From Cryptomeria japonica (lineage: Eukaryota; Streptophyta; Pinopsida; Cupressales; Cupressaceae), in assembly GCF_030272615.1 (NCBI RefSeq), contig NC_081414.1, positions 656,404,292-656,468,291 on the forward strand: a stretch of 64,000 bases of DNA. Direction: 5' to 3'. This document shows, piece after piece, positions 22,425 through 36,628 of the stretch (positions are counted from its first letter, which is position 1; each line of letters begins with the position of its first letter). The notes under the pieces are model-generated. The model saw nothing but the letters and a program-made list of their open reading frames with translations, searched no databases and was not told the origin of the DNA. The translations under genes were made by a program, and so were the position numbers.

Positions 22425-24188
22425 CTGATTGGATTTTTCTGTTTCGAATCACTGCAACACCGCAAGCAATAATATAGTTCATATATAACATCTCCGACCA
22501 TCTTTTAAAGAATAAAGGTAAAAAATTTCTGTCATGGCCAACACAGTACATCTTTTTCTTGCCCCATATAATAAAACTCGGGAAAATCATGATGATGAAC
22601 GGAACGGAAAAGATTGAAGGTAAATAAAATGGAAGATAAATGTAATAGAGACACAATACCTTTATTGAAAATCTTTATTTCTGCTTATATTGAGAGTTGA
22701 AATAAACTGCACCCTGATTCCATTTGATTTGTTCCGCAATGGAAGTCTACATAGAAATTTCTTCAGCATAAGGTTATGGAAGAATATTTAGATAGAAAAT
22801 TGGACAGCTTAAATAATGATGATTGAAGAGGCAAAATCAAGAGCAACAATAGATTGATAATGGATAGTTAAAATTAGAGTGAAAATTAGGGTTAAACTCA
22901 AAGTTGTAGTCATGCTACAAGTGTCACATGATGGATATAATCTAGGGTTAGGAAGTGCATTAAAGCAACATTCTTATGTGAAGGGCTAAGATTAAGAGGT
23001 TTAGTTTAGAATGAATGGATGGGATGAAAAGTTAGTTTGACTTTTGTGAGGTGTCTAGATTCAATGAATCCACACAAGATTTAATTAAACATGTGAAAGG
23101 GAACAATGTCATGTGATAGAAAATTTATATTATAATCCATGTAAGCAACTTAAAAGTGGGATTGAATGGACAATAATAAAAGAAATACAATTAATTTTTA
23201 AAATCATCTAAATAAATAATAAATATTTATTTAATTAATGGGATCAAGTGAAGGGCAATTTAATAATTAAAAAAAATAGATATATACATAATTACATCTA
23301 GGATAGAATGGAACAAATGATGAAATTATTAAAATAGATTATATGTATTTAATTAAATAGAATTAAATGTAACTAGGTATGGACAAAAACAATTATCTAC
23401 ATTTTGCCTTTCTTGAGATGATGTTGCAACTATTTTGAGAGTGAATAATACTTATACACTTTGAGCTTAAATTAAATTTAATAAATTATATTCCTAGAGG
23501 CGTCCTAACAAGAAATTACAACAACAATTAGTAACTATACCCAAATTAGTACTTGACCATAAGTATTTGTGACTAGGTCGAGATCATTGTAGATGCATTT
23601 ATAGATTCAAGAAATCTTACAACTCCTTACAATAATCAATTAATTTTCATAGATTGTGGCAAGGTCTAAACATAATTATTTGAATATTTAACATTTAGGA
23701 TAACTTAAAATAATTTCTTGGTTAACAATGCTAAATAATGAAGAACATACATAAATTTAAGTAACACAAATCTACTCCTACAACTAGATATAAAAAATTA
23801 TACTATTTAAATAAAATTCTCCATTCAGTAATGAAATTATGAATACCAAGTTAAAATGGAATATATTCAATACAACATCAATAGAATCATATTTTTTATT
23901 TTAAGAAAACCAAAATTTATATTAAATATAATCTGTATGTGGAATAATCTATCTCAGAACTACAATGACTCTTCTGCAAGAAATTATGACTAATACATTT
24001 GTAATGTATAAGATGTTTTCATACATACATCAAGCTTCTACTATAGTTGCACAGGTGAATGTGGTGAGAAGAAATATATAGTTGTGACCTTGCATTCCTT
24101 AGAATCTTTACAAAGTGTCATGGAGATATTCAATATAAAATATATACAATAAAAACCTTTAGAAACTATTATATAATAATTTCAATTC
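22425..24188 (-). repeat. Arm B of the inverted BTB duplication, outer part
   Basis: Reverse counterpart of 11930-20640 without E2. 22440-22480 matches an exon-like unit (CAGTGATTCGAAACAG on minus), 22870-23110 matches 19790-19550, and 23390-24080 matches 12620-11950. No coding sequence recognised. It resumes at 57282 after the E3 insertion. Confidence 0.75.
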
Positions 24189-24193
24189 ATTTG

Positions 24194-25668
24194 TGTAATG
24201 TGGAAACATTTAGGATTTCGACCCAAAAGAATGAAAACCACTAATTTTTTACTCATGGGACATTACATTGAAAAGAGGATGGGGAATTCACTAGATCTAG
24301 TCATGAATCAAATCAAGACTAAATGCTAAGTGAATTTGGATTGAATGTGTGTTCCTCTTTTATGAGTTGAATTGTTGAAATAGGATAAAATGCTAAAAGT
24401 TGAAGGTAAAACTGAGAAAACAACGAGCTACAAATGCAAGATTTTCACACACACCTAGATCTGAGCAATACAAGCCAAATCGAACTTGCTCCTTGAAATT
24501 ACCCAAAAAGTGTTCTCACCGGATCAAAATTTTCTCACACCAAAGGGGGATGATTCATCTTTGTGAACAAAGCTTGATCTGAATAGAATGACTCCATAGC
24601 TATTTCTTGCACACAAAAAGAAGAGAAAAGGGGTTGGGAATAAGGGTTTGCCTAAGTTAAACCCTGGTTTGGAATCAATGTTGAATGAAATAATGCAAAT
24701 GCTTGAAATAAATAATGGAAAGGTAATAGCTTAGATCTGCAATGACTGATAATGATGCTTTTCTTCTTGAATGTAATCACATATGTTGTATGAAATGACA
24801 TGCACATGGAAAAACCCTAATCACATGCACATGCTTGCAAATGAATGATGTAAAATTTCTACAAAATGGTTGATGTAGACTTGATGTAGACTTGATGAAT
24901 TCTTGAGAAGAGTTCATATAATTTGCACTTTCACTTCATAGGAGGCTCCCTTCAATTGCTTGTGGATGGATCAGATCCCTTCAAATGAGGAAAGAAAAGG
25001 CTATATATATGAAACCCTAACATTGTTTTTTATCATAGGCCGACCTAGAAACGATATATTTTCACACCAAGTTAGGTTTGAACATTATAATACCACCAAA
25101 TCATGATCCCAAAAATCAAGGAGAAAAAGTAGGGACCGATGTGATTCACATCGGTATGACGAACGTTTTTTGAATTTTTTAGGGATTCAAGGTATTGTGA
25201 TGAAAAGGTGATTCCCAAGTGGGTGCGGCAATTAAAGGAGTTTAGATATGTAGAATTGGGCATTGAAGGTTTAAATAGGAAATAATTAGGTCTTTTGATG
25301 AATTAATTAATTGAAGGAATAAAAAGAGACACACTTAGGGTAAAGGGCCAAATTTAATGATGTGTAGAATGATAAAAGAAGACTTTATATTTAATTAAAT
25401 TGATTAATTAAATGCTAAAAGAGAATTTAAATCCACTTATGCCTCTTGTATCTGAATGAGAGGGGAAGAACTCCTTACATACTTTCCCAACATCAACGTT
25501 AATTTTCTGACATAGGCCGACACAAGGAAAGGTTTCCTGTTCATATTTTTAATAAGGAAAAGGGTTCAAAATAGGCCTCAATTCGGGAGAACCATGACAT
25601 GGTGCCATGGTCCTGGTGAGGACCAAGGTGCCACACCCTGGTCATACCCCATATTTGAGCCAGGGTTA
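24194..25668 (-). repeat. E3 3' LTR, first segment
   Basis: Starts TGTAATG on plus and aligns with 50049-50509 and 56110-57123. It is interrupted at 25668 by copia E4. The uninterrupted target of E7 in this LTR is at 24636-24640. Confidence 0.9.
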
Positions 25669-27255
25669 TGTTGAACACAATGTACCACTGAGAGGGGGGT
25701 GAATCAGTGGTTACTAAATTCTGTTCCTTTTTAAAACAACCTTAAAAAACTAGTCATTATCCTAAGCACTTAAACAATCAAACTGGTAAGACAAATGAGG
25801 ATACCAAAAGAGACAGACACACAAACGCAACCCACAACACCAGATGTATGAGGAAAACCCAATCTGGGAAAAACCTCAATGAGAAATGTTGCTAGAGACT
25901 ATTGCTCCAATCTAGCCTCACAAGTGAAATAATGAATTAGAGAGATTTAGGGCACCAACCCCTGCACCAAGCTCCAACTTGGTGATGTTTATTGAAATAC
26001 AACTTTGCTACAGTTATAGCTTTTGGTTGTAAATGAGTTCTGCAACACTTGATCAAATAGATTTCTATTGGTTAACAACCTTCTCTTCTTCTCTCTCAGC
26101 CTCACACCATGCTCAATCACACTTGGATGCCTTCTTGACTGATTACACCTCACTTGTTAGCTAAACTATCAGACTTGCAACAATTTACCTTTACTTTGTC
26201 TCTGTTGGTTAAACCCTCTCATGAGTTTGCCTGCTAACTCACTCTGCAACTTTCTTAGAATAAATTCTAAGGAAGATGATCCTTCTCTCTTCTCAATCTC
26301 TCTTCACACTCCTTCTTCACATCAAGCATCAATGATTTCTATCTCGAGCTCACATATTTATAATCTTGGATTCCTGCCAAAAACCACATTCAAACAATGT
26401 CGTGTTAGGTTTTGACTTCTCCAACTCAAACCAAATCTGATTTGATTCGATCTTGTTTTCTAGGGATATGATCTTCATAACATTGATCAACACTAGAAAA
26501 GATTTGTATTATAATGTGCGTTTCCTAAATCTAGAGGTCTGCACCATGTTTTTCTGCTTTTCTCTGTCATATTCTATTAATGGCTTTATTGTTTCCTTCA
26601 GCTAATGGGTATGAAGATCAAATCTTCTTGTAGGATTAGTTCAGTCGCTTGCCAGCTTGCCTTCCTCGAGCCACAATCCTCTGGCATCCTCCATGACTTG
26701 TGGGTTCTTCATAGAAGTCGACCTTCTTGTTGACCTGTTATGTTGATGGACACTTCATCGACCTATGCAATATCACCACCTGGAATCTAGCTATCATGTT
26801 TGTCAACATCCACCTCTGCTTGGATATTTATGTCAGTTTGACATTCTTTGTTGACCAAGGTTGACTATCGGCTCAGCTCACCTTACTTGTATAACCACCA
26901 CTCATCCTCTTGACTGACAACACATCCTCTCGATAATTCATCTTGCCTTCTGGTATGTCTTCATACTCTCCTCTCCTTTTTGCTCATCAGGTGTTGTTGT
27001 GATTCTTTTAGCATTTCACCTCTTCATTATAAACAATCAACCAACCTTCATCTCGATTTGTGCCTTACTAGTAAGCCTTCTTTACTAGCAGATGACACAA
27101 TTCATGTGTAGATAACCTTCCTTCTATCTACTCACTCACATGTACATTGCCATCAAGTGGCTTGCTCTTCTTGTATCGGTCACCACTTCTTACATACTGG
27201 TGACCTTGCCAAACCAGTTGACATAAATGATAACTTAATGCCAATAATGCCAACA
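25669..27255 (-). repeat. E4 3' LTR
   Basis: Starts TGTTGAACAC and ends GCCAACA on plus. It contains the uninterrupted target AAACC (27211-27215) that E5 hit in the other LTR. A minus-strand TATAAATA lies at 26355-26362 and recurs at 33452-33459. Confidence 0.93.
26355..26362 (-). promoter_or_regulatory. E4 LTR TATA-like box
   Basis: TATAAATA on minus, matched at 33452-33459 in the 5' LTR, where it would drive the element. Inferred from sequence and position only. Confidence 0.4.
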
Positions 27256-27271
27256 ATCTCCCCCTTTGGCA
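27256..27271 (-). other. E4 polypurine tract
   Basis: On minus, CCAAAGGGGGAGAT sits directly before the 3' LTR start (TGTTGGC). Confidence 0.9.
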
Positions 27272-27479
27272 TTGATGTCAACTTATTCCAAGACACTTCA
27301 TACCAGCAAATTTCTCCCGCTTTGACACAATGACAAAGGGTTCTGTACACTACCCGTTTGATCCATACCTAGCTCCCCCTTAGGTTGCTACAAGTGATTG
27401 CAGCCGATACTGAAATGTGGTTCAAGAGTTATAGATGTTGCTATGAACTCCCCCTGAACCATATAAATCCTTCCTTTCT

Positions 27480-30400
27480 CAAGTGCATAAGAAAGGTGAC
27501 ACAACTCCCAAATTGTATATTAGGTACTCAAAAGTGCTTACCAACAATGTTTTGGTGAAAATGTCTACTACTTGTGCTCCGGTAGGGACATAGTCCATCT
27601 TTACTTATCATCCTTCAACCTTCTCTTTGAGAAAATGATACTTGATGGCTATATGCTTTGTCTTGGAATGCATCACCTGATTCTCTGATATGTTGATGGC
27701 ACTCAAATTATCATAGCCAATGAGAATAGGATCAGTGATGTCCACTTGTATGTCTTTGAGTGTTTGCTTCATCCAAAGTACCTAAGAGAAGCATGTAGCA
27801 ACAACAATTTATCCTGCTTCAGTAGTTGATAAGGAGATTGAATCCTGCTTCTTACTATGCCATGAATCCAATCGGTCAGCTAGGAATAATGCACCACCAC
27901 TTGTTCTCTTCCGGTCATCGATGCAACCTACCCAATCAGCATCAGTGTATGATTCCAAGAGGAATTCTCCTTGTTTAGGGTACCACAAACCATAATTGAG
28001 TGTTCCTTGGAGGTACCTAAAAATTATACTTACGACATTCATCTGTGACTACTTTGGTGTAGCTTGAAATCTGGCCACCATGCACACTACCTGTACTATA
28101 TCTGGTCTAGAAGTAGTTAGATACAATAGGTTGCCTATCATGGATTGATACAATATCTGATCCACCATCGGTGATTCATCATTCTTGCTTAATTTTCATT
28201 CGGTCACCATGGGGGTACTTACCGGTTTGTAGTCCTCCATTTGAAATTTCTTCAACACATCCTTTGCATACCTGGTTTGTGAGATAAAGATTCCCTTATC
28301 TTGCTATAATATTTGTAAACCAAGGAAGTATGTCAATTCACCAAGCATTGACATCTCAAATTCTGACAATATCTGATCAACAAATTATTTTCAAAGGGTG
28401 TCCTTATTCTCTCCAAAAATAATGTCATCTACATACACAACCACAATGATCATGTGGTGGTTTCCATCTTTCTTTGTGTATAAATTGTTGTCAGCACTCC
28501 CCTTTTTGAATCCTTGCTCCTTCAAGTATTGATCTAATATTGAATACCATGCTCTAGGAGATTGCTTTAATCCATGCAAGGCCTTCTTCAACCGAAACAC
28601 AAATATTTCATCATCATGTAGCATAAACCCATCCAGTTGCTCTATATACACTTCTTCTTCCAAATTTCCATTTAGGAAGGTATATTTTACATCCATTTGA
28701 TATACTTTATAACCCTTGTAGGCAGAAAAGGCTAGAAACATTCTAATTGATTCTAATATAGCTACCGGTGCAAATGTTTCTTCAAAGTCAATGCCCTCTA
28801 CTTGAGAGTATCCTTTGCACACAAGTCTAGCTTTATGCCTAAGAATTTTACTTTCTTCATTCATTTTATTCCAGTAGACCCATTTAGTGTCAATGATGTT
28901 CTTGTCTTTCAGTCTAGGGACTAACTCCCAAGTCATTCTCTTCTCAATCTATTGCAATTCTTCCATTTCATCCATCCATTCCTGTCTTTTGCTAGCCTTA
29001 TTGCATGTTTTAGGTTCTACTTCAGTTATGAGGCAGAAGTTGACTTGTTCATTATTTGAAGCAAGTCTTCTTCTAGTCTGCACACTATCACTCTTATTTC
29101 TTATAATTTTCTCTTTCGGCTGATTCAACTGTACATACCGGTTAGGATCCTTTTTGGATGCTTCTTCCGATTCATTGTTTATCTAATCTTCCTCACCTTC
29201 ATCACTAGAATCATCATACCGGTTTACCTGTGATTGACTTCCTTTGTACATGTTCTCATCAACTTTTGCATGCACATTCTCAATGAATCTTCTTAGTCTT
29301 TTGTTGTAGCATTTATAGGTCTTGTTGCTGGATAAGTAACCAAGGAATATTCCTTCATCACTCCTGGCATCAAAACTACCTAGACCATCCATGTCTCTCT
29401 TGATAAAGAATTTGCTTCCGGTCATACCACAACTCATAAGGTGTCATTTTGTTGTTTTTTCTTAGTTGAACCCAGTTCAAGGTATATACAGCAGTATGAA
29501 CAACTTCCTTCCAATATATGGCTGGCAGACTGGCCTCATTTAACATGGTTCTGGCCATCTCTTTGACTGTCCTGTTCTTCCTTTCTACCACACCATTTTA
29601 TTTTGGTGTCTTAGGGGCTGAGTACTGCCTTCTAATTACATGTCTTTCACAATAATCTTCAAACTCATTTGATGTGAACTCTCCACCCCTGTCCGATCTT
29701 AGACATTTTAGCTTGCACCCACTTTCCTTTTCCACCATCTTCCTAAAGATCTTGAATATGTCAAATGCTTGTGATTTATCTTGTAGGAAAGTGACCCATG
29801 TTATTTTTGAATAATCATAAATAAAGAGCATAAAATATTTTTCACGAGCAAGAGCTCCTATCCTAGTTGGACCACACAGATCTATATGTACAATTTCAAG
29901 TGGTCTTGAGGTGTTGTGCTCTTTTGTCCTAAAGCTCACCGTAGTTCGCTTCCCTTTCACACATTCATTACAAAATGTGCCTACCAGTTTGATGATGGGT
30001 GAAATATTTCTTACACACCCCTTTTTGCTTACTACAACTAAGTTATCAAAGTTTATGTGGCCTAATCTTCTGTGCCACAATCAAGTTTCATCAATCTATC
30101 CCATCATGCATTGGGACTCATAACATTACTTTAGATTGTAAACATTCCATATGTTCTCTTTCCATTTGCCACAACCTGACTGCTACTCTCTTTCTTTATC
30201 TGGCCGTTGGTAGACTCAAGGGTGAATTTATAACCTTTGTCACACATCTAACTCACACTAAGCAGATTGTGCTTTAGGCCTTCCACATAATATACATCAT
30301 GTGCCATCAATTTTACATCAATATTTAGAGTACCTTTTCCCTTTATTTTGATGGACGAGTTGTCTCTGAATCTTACTGAACCACCATTCCAATCTTCAAT

Positions 30401-32684
30401 TTTGATAAATTTCTTTTTATCACCGGTCATGTGGTTGGAACAACCACTGTCTACAACTCATAGATTTTTCCTTTCAACATGTAAGGCAGTCCGTACTATT
30501 AGACTTGATTCTTCCTTGTCTTTTTCTTTCTCAACCCGTACCGGTTTGGTTTCCTTCTTCTTGTTAGTTGCTATTTTGTGCTCCGGTTCAACTACCAGTT
30601 CTTGACTAAGGTCTATTTTATTCTGCTTGATCTTCCTATTTTTACAAAACTTTTCTATATGTCCAAACTCTTGATAGTTACATCATTTCACATTTTCATT
30701 TAAAGATGAATCTTTGAAATTATTGTAGGGCACCGGTTTGTTCATCCTACATTCAAAACTCCTATGACCATATCCATTGCACTGATAATAGACAACATTC
30801 ATATCCCAAAGTACATTAAAAGGATTTCTAATTTCATAACTCATAGAGGGCTTATTGGTTAATCTACAACCATCTATTCTATGTCCAAATTTGTTACACA
30901 CGTAACAATAACTATGAAAGTTTGAAACATTCGGGTTAGGTTTCCTTGGTCCTACAAATGACTACCTCATCGAGGGTATTCCTTTCATGCTACTTACTTT
31001 GGTGAATCCTTCATGGTCAACTCTTGCATTTCTCCTTGGATTTGCATGTCGGTACACTAAGTGTGGCATCCGGTTCATTTCTTATACATACCGGTTTGTG
31101 TGGTGATTTCTAACAACATCTTCTTCTGTCTTCTTACCGGTGTCTTTGCTTACTGTGAATGTCTTCTTCTCTTCACCTTCACTTGAAGAAGTGAATTATA
31201 TCTCCTTATCAGATGTATCTTTTAAACTTTGACCTTCTTCAAATCCTAAGCCACCGGTACCTTTGGATTTCATCTGTTTGCTCAACATTTTGTCTAAGGA
31301 TTCGATGCTTCCTTCATATTCGCTTTCCCACTTTTATCTCTTCCTTATTTTCTTCAAGTTCCTTTCTGAGATTCACTATCTCTGCTTCCAGATTTTGATG
31401 CTACTTTTTCTTCTTCAGCAGATCAGAAGATGTAACTTCACATATCCTCTTGGTTTCTTCTAGCCGAAGTTTTAAGAAAGATATAACTTGATTGGACTCA
31501 TCTGGGGATTGCTTCAAGAGACCTTGTTCAACTACAACAACAAGCTTAAACTTCTTGAGTTCTCTTCTTGTTTTACTTAGCTCCTCAAGAGAACTTATAA
31601 GCTCACCTTCTAGATCAACTTCACCCTCAACGTCTTCTTCTTCCTCATCTTCACCAACCGGTTCATCAAGTGCCATAAAGAGATTAACTTCTCTTTCATT
31701 CTCTTGGTAGTCATCTTCTGATGCACTTTCTTCATTTGTGGTATCATCCTCAATAGTATATAGGTTGTTCTACTTCCAGTAGCCTCTTCTTCCTTACCAA
31801 TAGACATTTCTTTCTTTATCTTTTCCAGCAGATTTGCTAAAGCCTCTTGACTCATCTCCACCGATTTCATTATAAAGATATTTTGTAGCAAAGTGTCCAA
31901 CTTTACCACAGTTGAAACATTTGAGTGGTAGCTTTCCTTTATACTTGTCAGATCCTCTTTTGATATTTCTGACAAATTTTTCTACCTTTGCATCAGAGTC
32001 TTCATTGGATCCTTTATGAGAAACCACTTATTTGCCATTCTTGGTGGAATTGAACGCTGCCTCTTTTCTTGAGTATGTATCACCGCTTGTTCTCATTTCA
32101 CGGGCTATCAATGAGCCAAATAGCTCATCCATTGTGAAGGTCTTCAGATCCTTGGCTTCTTCTATGGCAGACACCTTAGTATCATACTTAGGTGTTAGAT
32201 ATCTAAGTACCTTCTTGACAAGAATCTAAACTGCAATTTCTTCTCCAAGTCCTCTGATGGTGCTCACAGTTTCATCAAATCTGTGAAGGTAGTCTGCAAT
32301 ATTTTCTTCATCCTTCATCCTGATGCCTTCAAGCTAGCCCCTTAGTGTTTGTAGCTTGGCCTCTTTGAATTTTGCATCTCCTTCAAATAACCCTTGCATT
32401 TTATCCCAAGTTTCTCTGGTGAATGCACAATACATGACCTTGACAAACTCATTATTAGACAACCCGCTTAAGATAACATGTTTATCCTTTTCATTGTTCT
32501 CATACTCCTTCTTGGCATCCAGATCAGTGGGAGGAACACTAGAGACAACATACCTATTCTTGATGGACATCCACACATCAAAAGCAAGGGAGGAAACATA
32601 GGTCTCCATTCTTCTGGTCCAAAAGGAATAGTTGGATCCATCAAACATGGGGGATTTTGAGGAGACGAACTCATTTCTTGCCAT
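27480..32684 (-). pseudogene. E4 copia gag-pol polyprotein remnant
   Basis: Gag begins at ATG 32684 (MARNEFVSSKSPMFDGSNYS). A zinc knuckle near 31920 reads CFNCGKVGHFATKY, its last Cys replaced by Tyr. An acidic, coiled-coil-like stretch lies at 31676-31401 (EEEEDVEGEVDLEG). A second Cys-rich stretch is at 30901-30683 (CNKFGHRIDGC, CNGYGHRSFEC). A protease remnant around 30440-30250 has MTGDKKKF just after the active-site region, where a stop occurs. The integrase region at 30080-29376 shows HIDLCGP, SDRGGEF and ERKNRT. Reverse transcriptase at 28936-28391 has YVDD, and RNase H spans 28042 to about 27600. At least three frame changes (near 31400, 30200 and 29420) plus stops make it inactive. 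Confidence 0.93.
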
Positions 32685-32733
32685 TATGTTCTAAGTCCAA
32701 AATCTACCCAAGCTTTAATCAATCGGGATCCTA

Positions 32734-32747
32734 TGCTTGTGATATCA
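32734..32747 (-). other. E4 primer-binding site (decayed)
   Basis: On minus, TGATATCACAAGC follows the 5' LTR almost directly, a mutated form of the initiator tRNA-Met complement TGGTATCAGAGC. Confidence 0.65.
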
Positions 32748-32749
32748 AT

Positions 32750-34314
32750 TATTGAACACAATGTACCACTAAGAGGGGGTGAATTAGTGGTTCCTAAATT
32801 CCTTTTCTTTTTAAAACAACCTTAGGATACCGGTTATTATAATAGGCAGTTAAACAATCAAACCAATAAGACAAATGAGGATATCAAAAGAGAAAAACAC
32901 ACAAATGCAACCCACAACGCTACATATACGAGGAAAATCCAATATGGGAAAAACCTCGGTGACAAATGTTGCTAGAGATTACTATTCCAATGCATCCTCA
33001 CAAGTGAAACAATGGATTACAAAGATTTAGGGCACTGGAACCCAAGGAGAACCAACCCCTGCACTAAGCTCCAACTTGGTGATGTATATTGAAATACAAT
33101 TTTGATACAGTTATAGCTTCTTGTTGCAAATGAGTTGTGTAACACTTGATCAAATAGATTTCTATCAGTTCATAGCCTTCTCTTATTCTCTCTCCACCTC
33201 ACACCATGCTCAGTCACACTTGGATGTCTTCTTGACCGATTACAGCTCACTTGTTAGCTGAACTATCAGACCTGCAATAGTTTACTAGTACTCTGTCTCT
33301 ACCGGTCAAACCCTCTCACCAATTTTCCTGCTAACTCACTCTACAACTTTATTAGAATAAATTCTAAGGAAGATGATCCTTCTCTATGCTCAATCTCTCT
33401 TCACTCTCCTTCTTCACATCATGCATCAATCATTTTTGTCTCAAGCTCACATATTTATAATCTTGGATTCCCTCCAGAAACTCCATTCAAACAATGTCGT
33501 GTTAAGTTTTTTTTTCTCCAACTTGAACCAAATTCGATTTGATTCGATCTTCTTTTCCAGGGATATGATCTTCATGACATTGATCAACACCAGCAAAGAT
33601 TTACATTCCAATGTGCATTTTCTAAATCTGGAGGTCTGCACCATTCTTTTATGCTTGTCTCTTTCATACGCCATTAATGGCTTTTCTATTTCCTTCAACA
33701 AAGGGGTGCAAAGATCAAATCTTCTTGCAGGATCAGTTCAATTGCTTGCCAACTTGCCTTCCTTGAGCCGCAATCCTCTGGCATCCTCCAGGACTTGTGG
33801 GTTCTTCATAAAAGTTGATCTGCTTGTTGACTTGTTATGTTGATGCATACTTCATCGACCTGTGTAATATCACCACCTGGCATCCAGCTATCATGTTTGT
33901 TGACTTCCACCTCTGCTTGGATTTCTATGTCGTTTTGACATTATTTGTTGACCAAGGTTGACTATTGGCTCAGTTCACCTTACCGGTATAACCACCACTC
34001 ATCCTCTTGACCGACAACACATCCTCTTGATAATTCATCTTGCCTTCTGGTATGTCTTTATACTATCCTCTATGTTCTGCTTTCTAGGTGTTGTTGTGAT
34101 TCTTTTAACATTCTGACTCTTCATCACAAAGAATCAACCAGCCTTCATCTTAGTTTGTGCCTTACCGGTAAGCTTTCTTTACCAATAGATGACACAATTC
34201 ATGTGTACTGGTAACCTTCCTTTTGTCTGTTCACTTACATGTGCATTTCCATCAAGTGGCTTTCTCTTCTTTTCTTGGTCACCACTTCTTACATACTGGT
34301 GACCTTGCAAAACC
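32750..34314 (-). repeat. E4 5' LTR, first segment
   Basis: Aligns with 25669-27215. Its inner terminal dinucleotide is TA instead of TG. Interrupted at 34314 by E5; the remaining 40 bases are at 45047-45086. Open frames inside it, such as 33373-33843, have no recognisable domain. Confidence 0.92.
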
Positions 34315-34680
34315 TGTAGTACCCCTACTCGATCAAACTCTTTTTGGACTTATGTTTGACTTCAATTGACTATTCCATGGATACATTATTGTATATTGAT
34401 TCAGACTTTATGTGGTCTTATTTCATGCTTTTACTGGATATGCGATGTATGCTTTCATGTAGTATTTAATTACTTATGATTAATTCTATTTTAATGGATT
34501 ATTGTCATGGATTCAAACTTTTACCTTACATATGCGATGTGTTATTTTTATGTTGCATGTTTGCAAGTGTATGGGATGCAAGGGGATGATTTTCCTTCAC
34601 TCACTCCACTGAGATAGGGAGCGTCACAATTCTCTTTCATCGGTGTGTGTGTTGTGTTTGATTATATATTTGTATATATG

Positions 34681-35129
34681 TGTTGGTGTAGATAAATATT
34701 CATTTTGGATATTATTACACTTACTTAAGTTAACTTAGGATAATGCATCTCTTCATAGTTTGGATTTGAGACACTTAGGGAAGTGTGCACATAGAGATAG
34801 AGCTTGTAGGAGAAATTCCACCTTTTGTGGTCTTATTTTGTTGTTACACTCCACATTCGGTGGGTCATCCACCTCTTGTGGAATATTATATTATTTCTCC
34901 TACCTACCCCTAGTATTTCTTACCTACCCTTGTTTCTCATTAAGCCACATGTCATATTTGTGTGCTCATACACCCATATGGCCTTGCCTATATAAGCAGG
35001 CCTATATTCATTGTATTGGTTAATCCAGTTGATCATTTTGCATATTGATGAGAATACAGTTTGTTCTTGTCATTCTATTGTCTCTTTTTATGCTTTTCAT
35101 TATGCCCTTAATCTTGGCAAAATCCTACA
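34681..35129 (+). repeat. E6 5' LTR
   Basis: Starts TGTTGGTG and ends ATCCTACA, followed at once by the primer site. TATATAAG at 34989-34996 is a strong TATA-box candidate. Confidence 0.97.
34989..34996 (+). promoter_or_regulatory. E6 LTR TATA box
   Basis: TATATAAG about 140 bases before the LTR end, conserved at 41277-41284 in the other LTR. Position fits an LTR promoter. Confidence 0.6.
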
Positions 35130-35141
35130 TGGTATCAGAGC
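35130..35141 (+). other. E6 primer-binding site
   Basis: TGGTATCAGAGC, the exact complement type of the initiator tRNA-Met 3' end, directly after the LTR. Confidence 0.97.
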
Positions 35142-36628
35142 TATTGGGGCTTCATTGATTGGTTTTTGGAGACATCGTGGAAGGCTTCTATTTTCGGATT
35201 TGGGGATCTTCATTTTTTGGGGGCATCATACAATGATTTGGACATTACCGTTGAATCCGGGAGACCGTTTCCATAAATTTCAACTATAAAGTCAACCTAT
35301 TTTGGTGAGAAATTTTTTTTCTCCATTTTGGCTATTATCGTACAGATTTTGAAAAAAAATTTCAAAAAAAAAAAATCGAAAAATCAAAAAGCGACAAAAT
35401 CAGAAAAAAATAATTTTTTTGCTGTGTTTGGGGGTCCGCAGAGCTCCCCGTACCCGCAGTCCATGTGTTGCAGGTTGTACCGCGCTGCAGACAGTACCGC
35501 AACGGGTACCACCCACCACCGCCGCCGCCCGAGAAATTTCCTGCCGGCCGCCTCCTGTCGGTCTCTGCCGTTGCTGCCCGAGCAGGTTCCCACCGGTCTC
35601 TGCATGCTACTGCCACCACCTCCGACATCCTCAGCTTCGGCCGCTTCCTCCTCTTTGGCGACTGTCTACCTAACGTCACCGGCCAAAGATCTCCAGCGAC
35701 CGCCCAGTCACCGCCGACTGCCACGCAGAGCCCAATCAGCTGTCGGGACCCCACCATGCGGCACACGTGCAAACCTCCATACGCCACGTCACTCGCACCA
35801 TGCAATCCATCCGTACGCCACTCCACAGTGCCACACCAGCATCCGTATGGCAGCACAGTCATCTGCCCAGTCAGCAGTCCATACAGTACGAACGCCCAAT
35901 CAGTAGGGAGGCGAAGTTTTTGCGACGGTCATACAGCTGTCAAATTTAAGACAGTGAATTGTTGACGTCAGTGCCACATTAGCAGTTTTTTGAAAAAAAT
36001 TTAATCCCTCTCCATTGAGCTTTTCAGTTTTGCAGTCCAACTTTGAAAGGTCATATGTTGCTCATTTTTTCTCCTTTTTTGGTGCAATTTTTTTTGAAAT
36101 GGGCAAAAATTTCATGATCTTAGCAATGGTGTGGTTATTTTCTGATTTTGGTGCACAATTTTTTCGGAATTTTTGGATTCTCTCAGCTGTACCTGTCCAA
36201 TCCTCAATTCTGCAACTTCAAAGGCCTCGTTTGAGCTCATACGACCTCCTTTTCAGGTGCCATTTTTTTTGAAATTGCATATTTTTTTGCCTACTTTCAT
36301 AATCTATGATCAGATTTTAGAGATTTTGAGTGGAAATTGTACTTTCAGATATTGGTCTTATTTGGCCTATTAGGTACTTGTAAATTGCTTGGATCTTAGT
36401 TAGATCTCTTGCATTATCAGTTTGAGTCTCTTTTGGCCTTATTGAGGTAGTTGTAAAATTGTAAATCAGAAGTCCACTTTGCCATTTTTTGCAAGTGCCC
36501 AATTGTATACGCACTACTTATAAAGTGCCAAATCATTACTTTTGGGGGGGGGTTCTTTGATTGAGTGAATTTGGGGGGGTGTCTTGTGTGATTGTGCCTC
36601 TCTTTGTGCTCTTTCCATTTTTGTTGCA
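35142..36628 (+). other. E6 long leader with a GC-rich block
   Basis: About 1.5 kb between primer site and gag. The block 35440-35930 is strikingly rich in G and C with many CCGCC and CCACC repeats, unlike everything around it. Overlapping open frames on both strands (35328-35906 plus, 35362-35862 minus) follow from that composition and show no domain. G runs of 10 and 7 lie at 36542-36551 and 36571-36577. Confidence 0.6.

Noticed and set aside
33373-33843. 156-codon plus frame
   Set aside because: It lies inside the E4 LTR, against the element strand, with no domain; the matching part of the other LTR does not keep it.
35328-35906. 192-codon plus frame and 166-codon minus frame in the E6 leader as genes
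   Set aside because: They overlap on opposite strands in a GC-rich block that is poor in stops, and show no domain.
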